Assembly: GCF_010093815.1 (NCBI RefSeq)
Contig: NW_022985554.1
Coordinates: forward strand, 94,999 to 158,998
Reading direction: 5' to 3'
From: Pseudovirgaria hyperparasitica
Taxonomy: Eukaryota; Ascomycota; Dothideomycetes; Acrospermales; Acrospermaceae
Length of the DNA: 64,000 nt
Shown here: one piece after another, positions 11,551 through 23,126 of the stretch
How positions within the stretch are numbered: the first letter of the stretch is position 1
Layout: each line of letters begins with the position of its first letter
The notes under the pieces: generated by a model
The model's input: only the letters and a program-made list of their open reading frames with translations
Told to the model about the DNA's origin: nothing
Database searches by the model: none
Translations under genes and position numbers: made by a program

Positions 11551-14230
11551 AGACCTAGAAGCATTGGGAGCGCCGTATCTTTCCTAATGTTCTTAACTCT
11601 TTATAGAGTTTTTTAGATTATTAGGTATATTATCTAATCCTTATAGATATAGATTTATATAGATTTACTATAATTTAGTACGATTTACGTAATTTACTAA
11701 TTTTTATACTATCCTTAGCTAGTAATAATATAATTCGTAATAATCTATATAAATCGGTAATAATTATAATATGGTTTCCTAAAATCTTAACGCTCTAAAG
11801 TAATTAGCGCGGAAATAGACGCCTTTAAATAATCCCTATCTTATATACGTTACTAATATATTAAAAGCTATTAATCTACTCTAATCTAAGCCAGGCTCTA
11901 ATAATCTAGCTATATATTATTATAGTTATCGCTTTCTATCGTATATTACTTACGGTAGTACGAAATCTATAATATATAGTACTTATATAACTAAGAAGCG
12001 TTATTACTTATAAATATTTAAGTAAGTTTAAAGAACTTTACGTAGATTTACTTATATCGGTATAGATTACTACTAGGCCTCTAGTAACCTCTACTAATAA
12101 GAAATATAGTACTACTAATCGTAACGCCTTAGAGAAGGCTTTCTATAAGCTATATATCTAAGGTAAGAGTTACGCCTAGGAGTATGATTCTAATAAGATC
12201 CGTAAGGATTTATTAGAATCTACTATAGCTATTATTACCGCGATTACTAGATAATATCGTTTTTCTTAAATTATTATAGATTCTTACTAATATATATTAA
12301 TCTCTATAATAGTACTAAAATCTCTACTATTTCGGACTTCTTTCTATATACTAGTAATATTAAAATTCCTAGAAAAGGTTCTAGTAAAAAGGCTAAGGTT
12401 CCTTCCTTATATATGCTAAAGAGCTATAAATTTAGGGAAGATAGCTCTAATCTAGAAGTTTCTATACTAAAGGTATATGGTTCTATACTAATCGTTAAAT
12501 CTTTTTACTAATTTATATAATTCTTAGCGTGCCTACGCCGGTCCGTCCCTCTCTATTCTAGGTCCCGTCGCTCTATAGGTTTCTATAAAGGAGTTTATAG
12601 CTATAAGGCACGCTATATAGAATTTATAGCGTCGGAACGAAAGGCTAGAGACTTATATTATAAAGCTCTATACTATACTAAATAAGAACTAGCGGAAGGA
12701 ATTAGATATAACTATTGCGGTAATTAGTACTTCTACTTCTACTCCGACTTAATTAGTTTAGATCTATACTAATTAGTACTAATATATTTCTTTTATCTAG
12801 CGTTTTTAGTTTTCAGTTTTAATTTTAAAGTAATCTTACTTCTTCTAGATAGATTAGTATAAATTTATATAGATCTATATAGATCTTTATATTTTCTTTT
12901 AGCTTTCTTAATTTTATCTTTCTTTAATAATAACTTCTTTAATCTCTTTAGTAATCTATACCGATCTATACCGATTAGCACCGATTTTTAATATCTATTT
13001 CTCTTAGTAAATTATTTTTCTAAGTCTCCTTTTTAGTTAAATTTTTTAAAGTTCTAAGTTTAAACTTTCTAAGGAAGTTCCTTAATTCCTTAGAATATTT
13101 TAAAGATCTATATCTCTTTTACCTTCTTCCTTTTAGGCGGCTATCCTTAGCGCCGAACTATACTAAAAAACGTTAAATCGCTATACTTTAGTATAATTCT
13201 CTATAATTCTACGGCTTCCTTTATTAATCGCTACTTATATACTAATATCGCTACTTTACTAATATTTATTATAGGTTCCTAAGTATCTTCATTAGGATTA
13301 TATTCTTTCTAATAAATTTTATATAGCTATATACTATCTTCGGCGCGTTACTAGCTAAGTATCTACTTAACTTTATAGATATCTATATCTTCTTACGTAA
13401 CTACTTTATATAGTATCTATTTAGAATAATCTAGTAATAATAAGGCATGAAATAGCTCGAGAAGTATAATATAGAATATATTATATATCTTTAACGTAGG
13501 AGGGAGTTATAACTTATATATCTAGTTATTAATTATATAAGTAATCTTATATAGATCTATTATTATATAGTTAAGCTTCTTCTTTAGCCTAATACTATAA
13601 ATATTCTTACTATTTAGTAAAACTTTATCTCTAATATTAAAGATTATAGGTTTTCTACCCTTATTATAGTGCGATTTACTATAATCCGTAGTATCTTATA
13701 GTAACTTTATAACACTTCTTTACGTTTAGAATAGTTCTATAGTAATTTCTATTACTTTAATATTAGGTTATTCTACTTTAAACTAAGTCCCTAAGAACTA
13801 TATATTATAGTTCTAACTAAAGTTTACTTTAAACGGACTTACGTAGATTAACGTATATCGGCTATTATTATATACGAATTCCGCGATATAGACTAACCTT
13901 ATCTAGTTATTCTACTTATAGTTATAATATACGCGTAAATACGCCTTAACTATCTAATTCTACCGCTCCGTCTATCTATCTATTTATAGATAGAATATAG
14001 TACTAAGTTTCCACTTAATTTCTAGCGTATAGTAGAAATTCTTCTAAAATTTAGATATTATCTACGGATCTCTATCTAAAACTATACTATTTAGTATACT
14101 ATAGAGCCGAACTACGTTATAGAGTAGTATATCTATAAGATCTAGTACTTAGATCGTCTTTCTTATAGGGATATAGTATAATATCTTTATAAATCTATCT
14201 AGAACTACGAGTAAACTATTATAAATATAC

Positions 14231-14235
14231 CTAGA
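14231..14235. repeat. Target-site duplication CTAGA (left)
   Basis: The five bases ctaga directly precede the first terminal repeat of the TRIM-like element. The same five bases follow its second terminal repeat at 14,862-14,866. Confidence 0.8.
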
Positions 14236-14387
14236 TATTAGGCACGTAAGGAGCACGTGGCCTGCCAGTTGATTCTACATGTATGTAGTAGTCGTATATA
14301 AGTAGTATACTCCACCCTTAAAGTAGTAGCTTTAAGATTCGGTTCTTTTAGTATAGTTAGTTAGTGCGTGGAGCCCGCCTCCTTATA
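14236..14387. repeat. Left terminal repeat of the TRIM-like element
   Basis: This 152-bp repeat pairs with 14,710-14,861. The two differ mainly by C/T and G/A changes, as RIP would leave. Confidence 0.85.
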
Positions 14388-14709
14388 TAATCTTAAAGCT
14401 ACTACGGGGTTACGGGTTTAACTCTCGGTCTAGTTAACTATTATTAAATTTCGTATAATTCCGTTTAGCTTACTATGTTACGTATACTTTATATACGTAA
14501 CGGATAATATAGTAGTAACATTACTACGGTAAGTTAGCGTGTCTAGTACTAGAGGCGGTATTACGAATATCGATTATATGCATATAGTTTATGCTAGGCC
14601 TAGTGTGGCTAGCGCGTATACTAGGCCTATTATAGCTAGTTTAGTTTATCTTTTATAAGGTAGTATACCTATAATGCGTAAGGACACGCGCCTTTGAGAA
14701 GGGAGATAA

Positions 14710-14861
14710 TGTTAGGTATATAAGGAGTACGTAGCCTACTAGTTAATTCTATATATATATAGTAGTCGTATATAAGTAGTGTACTCTACCCTTAAAGCAG
14801 TAGCTTTAAGATTCGGTCCTTTTGGTATAGTTGGTTGGTATATAGAGCCCGCCTCCTTATA
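14710..14861. repeat. Right terminal repeat of the TRIM-like element
   Basis: This 152-bp repeat begins TGTTAGG and pairs with 14,236-14,387. It is followed at once by the target duplication CTAGA (14,862-14,866). Confidence 0.85.
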
Positions 14862-15042
14862 CTAGAATACTTACTTAGAGATAGATCTATAATAAAATCT
14901 ATTAATAATTCCTTCCATGCCTCCTTTAGTATAGGTAATAGCCTTAATTTACTATATAGTAAGTATCTATATACTTTCGTATACTAGTAAACGTTATACG
15001 TTTTTACGTAGTCTTTTATATATTTATAAAGACCCGGCTAGT

Positions 15043-15280
15043 TGTTAGGACGGGAACCATAATAGACCTATATGGACCATTCTAATCCATGCAGCCACGT
15101 AGTGGCCAGAGCTAGGTTAAGTCAGCTAAGTTAAGCGAGGTTACTATATAAGTGGACCGCATAAACCGATTCCTACTCGTTAGGAATCAACCTCGTATAA
15201 GAGTGAGATTGCTCTATAAATATATTCCTATGTCTCTCTATAAACTATTAGACTACTATCCCACGTCTTCACTCTTTATA
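15043..15280 (+). repeat. 5' LTR of the chromovirus
   Basis: This 238-bp repeat begins TGTTAGGACGGG and pairs with 22,889-23,126. It has the same length and differs by scattered RIP-type changes. The preceding bases ctagt are the target duplication. Confidence 0.9.
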
Positions 15281-18200
15281 TTTTAATTCCTCTCTATATA
15301 GCATGACGGTAGCTTATAGAGATAGCTCCTACTACGCGCTATAATACCCGTGGCACTACCTTATATAAGAGACTCTCTCTAAATCTAAACGAAGAGAATA
15401 GTCTCCCTACGACCACCTCCATCGATAAGTATACCCTATAGGCTATCGCACTAATAACTAGTACGGCATTCCGTATAACCGTGGAAGATTACCTAGATAA
15501 TAAGAAAGGAGTCTATTATACTCCATCGCGGTCTAGTTTATACTATACTAGACCTATCCTTACTATAAGACTAGACCCTATTAACGTTAACGAATTAATT
15601 CGTTAGAACCGACTAACATTAACCACGCCTTACGATAATATATATACTAAGCTACACGCAGAGAGGTAGCGTTAGGCTTAGCTTAAGTAGTAACTTCGCG
15701 AACTTAATAAAGCGTAAGGATAAACCGCTAGACTCGAAGCCGTACTACGCGCTTTAGTACTAGTAGTAACTAACCTATACTAATATAGACTAACTTAAGC
15801 CGAAACAGTCTAACTAAGTCTATTACTATCCTAGTTACCTCGGCCTAAGAAACTACCTTACTTCGACGGTAAAACCAGGAGGAGCTTTCACAAATGGGCT
15901 TACTAGTATAGCCGATTCTTCCACCTATTCACGAACGATAGTAATAAGATTAGGTTTATATAGAACTACCTAGACCCAACGCTATCTAAACGTTAGATAG
16001 TATATCGAATTAAACACCCTAAGGATGCGTATAACTAGGACATGTTTACTAAATTCCTTCTTTAATGCTTTGGCGATAGAGCCGAGCGACGCGAATAGGC
16101 TTAGAGCTATATCTTTAAGACTTAATAGCGAGAGAGATAATCCCCGTTATAACTCCTCGAATACCTCTAACCTCTTTAGAAAGAAGCTAAGGAAGATCGC
16201 ATGGTTCGATAATGCGACGACTTTAAAAGGTCCCTTAACCCGAGCGTAAAGGAATACATCGACCTTATAACGTCTATCTCTACCGACCTTTAGGCACTCG
16301 CGAATCTCGTAGAACGACATTAGTATATAATGAATAACTAACGTCGTATAGGCGCACGACTATCCCCATTAATCTAATCCGATATAAAATCGTCTAAAGA
16401 GGACCGGTTTAGTAACAGATCGCGCGGAACACCTTATGGGCGCTACCACTCCACGAACTCGAGAAGACGAGGCCCGTACCGCGGATCCTTCTACTAGTCG
16501 ATATATTAAGACGCGAGAAACGACTTATATAAACGACCTAAAGTTACCTACTACATCTATAGTAGGATAGGCTACATAGCACCCGAGTGCCGCTTAGAGA
16601 AACCACCGAATACTAATATAGATACTAAGTTAGTTACATACTATAAGTGCTAGTAGCTAGGATATATCGCGCCTAACTACCCGGTATATAATATAAAAAA
16701 CTAACTACCTACGAGGAACCCTCGCGACTTATAGATATAACTAAAATAGAGGGATAACTAGCTAACTAGTATATCGAACTATAGGCTAGGCCTATCAAGG
16801 TCTCTCGTGGATAACATTAGACCGTAATACTCGATAGCGGTTTAGCTACTAACGTTATATCGACTTAACGAGCACGAGAACTTAACGTTAATATTTAAGT
16901 ACTAATAGATACTACCTTCTATAGTATCGATGGTCCTATTAAATCGTAGGGTACCTATACTATTAAATACGGTATCTAGGACAGCGGGGGGAAGTGGAAA
17001 CCCTACTACTCAACCTTTATCGTGGTAGATAGTCCCTTTAATATAATCCTCGGTATACCGTGGCTCGAAAAACATAACCCGAAACTAGACTTTATCTAGA
17101 AAACAGCTAGCTAGCGCATGTACCTACTATAATGGAACCTAGTATAGCTAGTCAACGACAAATAATTCTAGAAGGACTATAAAAAGGTAATCTCCGCTAT
17201 CTACATCCTCTTACTTACTTAAAATAGAGAGCTTAGTATTAAAGTAGACGAAAACCTACTATATTAGTATAAAATATACTAACATATCGTATTAGCGATC
17301 GACTCGTCTAAATTACCTTAATACTAACCTACTAACCTTACTATTAACCTCGAAGACGGTTAATAACCCCTATACGGACCTATATACCCTCTATTAGAAC
17401 CCGAGCTATAGGTCCTCCGAGAATATATCGAAAAGAACCTTACGCGAGGATAGATTAGGCCTAGTATATCTCTAGCCGGAGCTCTAATCCTCTTTATAAA
17501 GAAGAAGGATAGGAGTCTCCGTCTATATATCGACTACCATAGCCTAAATAATATTACGTAAAAGAATTATTACCTACTACCTCTTATCTCCGAGTCTATT
17601 AAGAGACTAGGGCGCGCGAAGATCTTTACTAAGCTCGATCTATATAACGCCTACTACCGCCTACGTATTAAGAAGGGCGATAAGTAGAAAACGGCGTTTA
17701 GGACCCGTTATAGACACTTCGAGTATATAGTGGTCCCTTTTAGACTAACTAACGCGCTAGGAACCTTCTAAGCGTATATTAATAACGCGCTAGTAGACCT
17801 ACTCGACACGACGTGCATTATATACCTTAATAACATCCTTATCTTCTCTAATAATAAAGAAGAACATATCTAGCACGTACGCGTAGTCCTAGATAGGCTA
17901 GAAAAACATAAGCTATATATTAAGCTATCTAAATACGAGTTCCACTAGGACTACGTTAACTTCCTTGGCTTCGTTATTACTAATTAAGATATAACTATAG
18001 AAAGGGATAGAGTCGCTACTATCGTGGACTAGCCTAAACCAAAATCGGTTTAAGATATACGTGTCTTTATTAGATTCGCTAATTACTACCGAAAATTCGT
18101 TAAGTATTTCTCCTGGCTAGTAGTACCGCTTAACGCGTGCACTACTACTATAGATTCGTCTATTACGGTCCGCGGTAGATAGAAATAGTATAATATTAAA

Positions 18201-20339
18201 TCGTAGCCTATAGAATTATCGGAAGGCGAAAGGGCCTCCTTCGAGAAAATCAAAGAGGCATTTATAACTGTCCTATTGCTAGTGTACTTCGACCTAACTA
18301 AACCTATCTACGTCGAAACCGACGCGTTAGAATTTATAATCTTAGGTATTCTCTCCTAGCCTAGACTAACTAAGTCTAAAAAGGTCTAATGGTATCTAGT
18401 TACGTTCTTCTCACGTAAAATAGTCGATATTAAGACTAGATATACTATCTATGACTAAGAGCTACTAGTAATAGTAGAGTCGTTTAAATAGTGGCGATAT
18501 TATCTTAAAGGTGCCATGTATAACGTCGAGTTACTAACTAATTACTATAACTTAAAGGGGTTTATAAGCACGACGGTTTTAAACCGTCGATAGATCTAAT
18601 GGGCTAAGTGGCTTACGAACTTTCACTTTATAATCTACTATTAACCTAGAAGTATAAACCTAGCTAATAGGATGTTAAGAAGACCTAACTATGAAGAAGG
18701 CGCCTAGGATTATAGTAGCTATAGGGTCCTAGAGTAGCTATAGACCCAACTCTTAAGGACGAGGTTGGATTTTAAGTTATTAGGCGATTAGCGAGATGCT
18801 AACGTTAATGCCGGTAATCAAATCTCTAAGACCGAAGCCGGTAACTAAAGACGCGGTACCGAAGTCCCTAGTAGGCCGTTTATTAGCGCTATCGGGAAGG
18901 GCGATAATACCCGGCGTGAATATCTAATTAACCTCACCTAGTTAATCGTAGATCTATAGAAAATAGACCCGATAGTTTTAAAGTTATATAAAATATAGTA
19001 AGATAGGTTATTATAGACTAAAGTAGACTATAAGTAGACCTTTATAGACGGCTTACTTTACTATAATAGAAAGTACTATATACTAACGGGTAACACGCGA
19101 TTTAACGTAGTTAGCTAATACCATAACGCTAACCTAGTAGAATACTTTAGGTATATACGTACCCTAAGCTTAATTCGTTAGTACTATTTTTAGGAAGATA
19201 TACCTAAGTACATCGAAGAATAGATAGCTACTTATCCGATTTATTAAAGAATAAAGGCCCCTAGGCATAAGCTATATAGGAATTTATAGCCTCTTTCAGC
19301 CCCCCTCTTTATATAGGAAGACGTTACTATAGACTTTATAGTTAACTTACCTCTAAGCGAGATGCTTAGAATAAGTTATAATTCTATTCTTATTATTATA
19401 GATAGACTTATAAAGATATCTAGGTATATCCCGGTGTAGAAGACGATTATATCTAAAGAACTAGCGTAGATGTTCTAGAACGAGATTATTAAGGTCCATA
19501 GTATACTAAAAAGGATTATTACGGACCGAGGAAGTACCTTCACGTCTAAATTCTAGACGTTATTCTATAAAATAGTAAGTATAAATAGAAATATATCTAT
19601 AGTATTTTATCCTTAGACGGATGGCTAGACAGAGCGATAGAACTAGACGCTTAAGGCCTATCTACGTGTATTCTATAATTTCGAGTAGGACGACTAGGCC
19701 TCCCTACTAAGTATAGTAGAGTTCGTATATAATAATAGTCGTTATAGTATAATAGGTATTACACCTTTCTAGGCGAACCTCAGACGCAGTCTAAGGATAG
19801 GTTTTAAGCCTTAGACGGTCTAATTTAATCGAATAATAGACGTGAACGTCCACGCTTAGGAATTGGCGATTAAAATCTTCGAAACCGTACGTAACTATCG
19901 CGCTATAATCTAATAAGTAAACGACTCGTATACGAAGTACTATAATAGGTTAGCTAAGGATTAGACGTACGAGGAGGGCGACGAGGTCCTTCTTAATATC
20001 CGTAATATATGAATATCGCGAGTAAATAAGAAGCTCGATTATAAAATAGCTGGTCCCTTCCGAATTAAACGTCGCATTAGTATAAGAGTCTATAAGCTCG
20101 ACTTAGAAAGCGATATAAGAATCTATAACGTGTTCCACGTCTTACTACTCGAAAGATTTTAACCTAACGTATATAGCCGCACGAACGTGTAGTTACACTC
20201 TATTATACCCTAAGATAGACTAGACGTGTTCGAAGTAGACTATATTATCGAACATAGAATCGATAAAGACGGTGTTTAGAAATATAGAATCCGGTAGAAG
20301 GACTACACTAAGGACGAGGACATCTAGGAACTAGCGGTA

Positions 20340-22888
20340 TATATCTTAAGTTCTATAATGGCTACGTATAAGTAAAAGATATAGAATAGCGTATTATTAA
20401 CGTAAGTATAGCGACGTCGCGGTCGTCGTAAAAAGAAGAAGGATACCGTAGAGAACGAAGTGCTAAACTAGGAAATCCAGACGCGCACTAGGAAAACTCT
20501 ATATAGCAGCCCTATAATTTAAGCGTCGCACGGTTACTAGACGCGAAGAAAGCGTAAATAACCATTTTAGGAACGCGACGCGATATACCATAATAGAATA
20601 ATATAGAAGAGTCTAGAATAGACTAATATAGACTATTATACACGAGAAAAATATAGGACTAAGAACCTAAAAAAAAGGTACCCTACCATAGAATTAAACT
20701 CTTAACACGAAATATAAAAGGTTAGAGTACCTAAACTAATAACTACTAGGCCACTAGTTCGGGTACTCTAATGGAATTCATAGAGATAAACTAATTTATA
20801 TACGGTGCCCATACTTAGGTAACTTAAGGAAAATTAGAATATAGAAACCGATAGTCATAAGCTAAGCAAGCGCATACATAATATCGTTAAGTTAAGAATT
20901 AAATTACTAGAAACTGGCTAACGGGTATCTAAACGGTCTAAAAAGGACTAAAACGGATAGAAGCTAGGTAAATAGAGCCGGCGCGCACTACCTATAGTAG
21001 ATCTAGAATATATAGAGCTAGGCATAGAGCTAATATATAGAGCTAGACCATAGAGCTAACACATAGAGCTAAACCTATAGAGCTAGAACTATAGAGCTAC
21101 TCCTCTATCTTATTATCTATCCTAACCTCTAGCGTAGTCCTCTCTAACCGCACGATATAGTAGTAGAGGATAACGACCTTAGCCTCTAGAGTAATAACCC
21201 GATCCGTTAGAGCCTAGAGGGAAGAGCCTTAAGCGCCGGAGCGTAGCGACTAGGTCTAAAGTTAGCTAATATAATCTAGAATAATCTAGAAGGGAATATA
21301 TACCCTCTTACGAGGCGACTTAGAGGGAGAAATAGTAGACCTCTTATAAGATCCGTTAGTAGCGTAAGACGGATAGGGGGGGATAGAGCGAATCCTCTCT
21401 ACGGCCTCTATAGCTAGGATAGACTCCCTAGAATAGGTAGCCTAGGCGCTAGGGATCTTGCGGCGGCTAGAAAAATCAATAGGTGTTAAAAACAATTAAC
21501 GTGCTCGTAACTTATACTTTAATAACCTCTAGGAAGAGCTTATAGCGCTCCCTAAACTCCCTCTATATAGTAGGCAGGCGGCTATAAGGACCCCTAAGGG
21601 TCTCGCGGACGCGAAGATCGTTATATACATCTTATATACGCATAGGAACCTAAGAATATATTAGCGCGGACTACTTTAGATTACACTAGATTAAGATAGC
21701 CTATTATACTCACCTATAGATAAGTCTTACTAGTTACGGTATAGCGGCGGTAGCGGGTAGGTAGAGTAAAGATAGGGTATATAGGCCCGTCGCGGTTAGT
21801 AGAGTAGTAGCTAATACTAGAGTTAGAGCGAAAGAGATATTTAGAGCCGGCCGCATGGCCCTTAATACACTTATAGTATATCGAACCGTAGTTCGCCGTT
21901 TTCCTATGGCGTAACCCGCGACTACGTTTAGTATCCTCGGCGACCTAGGCCTTATTATTAGTAGGCTAGGGTTTAGAGCGAATATTAAGGTCCTAAAAGG
22001 ACCTAGAGCGACTAAATTAGTCTATGTTAGACCGGAAGGAAGAGCGGCGAGGCGGCGGCATAGGTGAGCGTAAGGGCTCGCGATTATCGTCTATGACGAG
22101 ATCTTCTTTATCCTCTAGAGGAGGTAGAGTAGGCGGCGTACGCTTTAGAGCGAGAGGGGAACCTATAACCACTTCATCTATAAGTTTAGTACTAGGATTA
22201 CCTAGATTAGAGCGACTAGTAGCTATATTAGTGGTAGAGGCAGTAGTAGTAGTAGCCCTAGCTACTCTCTTCTCCGACTTAGAGCGCGCCTTCGTACTAC
22301 CGCGATAGATAGGCTTCTTAGCCGGCGTGGCCGGGGAGGAGGTAATACCTTTAGAGCGAGTCTTACGAGAGGAGGAGGCAGGCTTAGAGATAGAACTAGT
22401 ATTAGATATCTATATATATATATTAGCTAGAGATCTAAGGAAGGAATATTTATCTACCCTTAACGGCGATTAACGAAGCTAAATTAGTAACTATAATAAC
22501 GCGAATAGGTTACATTAGACCGGTTCTAATAAGAATAGACCACTATAGACCCTTCTAAACCTAAACTAGGAAAGATAGTATATAAATTAACGACTTACCT
22601 TAAGAGCGAGGTAGATATACTAGAGAATAAAATTAAAGGCGAGCGGAGCTAAATATATACTTAACTAAAGTAGCGATTATATATTCTAGGTAGTAGCCAC
22701 GAAGTAAGGGATAAGCGCGTGCATAAACTAGTAAAAGTGAACTAGAATCTCGAGTTCACCTATATTAAGGATAGTTATAACGTTATAGGAACTTAGTTAT
22801 AGATATATAGGTACACGATAGATTATAGAGACTTAGGATTATATATACTTAAGTGCTTCGGGGCGAAGCATAAAAAGAAGAAGGATAT
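20340..22888 (-). other. Extra region between pol and 3' LTR, antisense open stretch
   Basis: This 2.5-kb internal block of the chromovirus carries none of the usual gag-pol domains. On the minus strand, about 22,020-22,400 is an open stretch of some 125 codons rich in Ser, Pro, Lys, Arg and Thr. On the plus strand, 22,024-22,308 is also open. Short words containing agagcta recur near 21,000-21,100. An antisense accessory gene in this position is known from some plant gypsy elements; whether this is the same kind of thing is inference. Confidence 0.4.
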
Positions 22889-23126
22889 TATTAGAACGGG
22901 AACGATAATAGACCTATATAGACTATTCTAATCCATGTAGCCACGTAGTGGCTAGAGCTAGATTAAGTTAGCTAAGTTAAGCGAGGTCACTATATAAGTA
23001 GACCGCATAAACCGATTCCTACTCGTTAGGAATCAACCTCGTATAAGAGTAAGATTACTCTATAAATACATTCCTATATCTCTCTATAAACTATTAGACT
23101 ACTATCCTACGTCTTCACTCTTTACA
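22889..23126 (+). repeat. 3' LTR of the chromovirus
   Basis: This 238-bp repeat ends in ACA, pairs with 15,043-15,280, and is followed directly by the target duplication ctagt. Confidence 0.9.

Larger units (their letters stand above)
14236..14861. mobile_element. TRIM-like miniature LTR element
   Basis: Two direct repeats of exactly 152 bp flank a 322-bp internal region, and 5-bp duplications of CTAGA flank the whole. That is the structure of a terminal-repeat retrotransposon in miniature (TRIM). The right repeat begins TGTTAGG; the left one begins TATTAGG, and both end in TATA, as expected if RIP has turned TG and CA ends into TA. A purine-rich run (agaagggagata, near 14,697-14,708) directly before the right repeat is a candidate polypurine tract. 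There is no coding capacity, so it would have needed proteins from another element. It is a fossil nested in the older gypsy element. Confidence 0.85.
11580..15042 (-). mobile_element. Old Ty3/gypsy element, 3' portion (integrase part)
   Basis: This is the lower-coordinate half of a fossil gypsy retrotransposon lying on the minus strand. Integrase-like similarity is visible around 13,900-14,230. The rest, down to about 11,600, is too decayed to assign. It continues the element seen at 23,127-27,160: the two halves are separated by the 8-kb chromovirus and its CTAGT target duplication. A TRIM-like element also sits inside this half. The element is heavily broken. Its outer ends and LTRs could not be located, so the left limit is approximate. 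Confidence 0.65.
15043..23126 (+). mobile_element. Ty3/gypsy chromovirus with both LTRs (fossil)
   Basis: This is a full-length but broken LTR retrotransposon of 8,084 bp. It has two 238-bp LTRs and 5-bp target duplications CTAGT at 15,038-15,042 and 23,127-23,131. Parts in order on the plus strand: gag region with a CCHC knuckle near 16,635-16,685; protease-like block near 16,825; reverse transcriptase about 17,440-17,900; RNase H about 18,240-18,560; integrase about 19,080-20,100; and a chromodomain about 20,225-20,335, which makes it a chromovirus. About 2.5 kb of extra DNA lies between pol and the 3' LTR. It carries many inactivating changes throughout, mostly RIP-type transitions, so LTR divergence cannot date it. 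It inserted into the older minus-strand gypsy element and is therefore younger than it. Confidence 0.92.

Noticed and set aside
22024-22308. 94-codon open frame on the plus strand inside the chromovirus
   Set aside because: It lies in the 3' internal block of a decayed retroelement and has low-complexity content. The opposite strand is equally open, so I do not call it as a gene.
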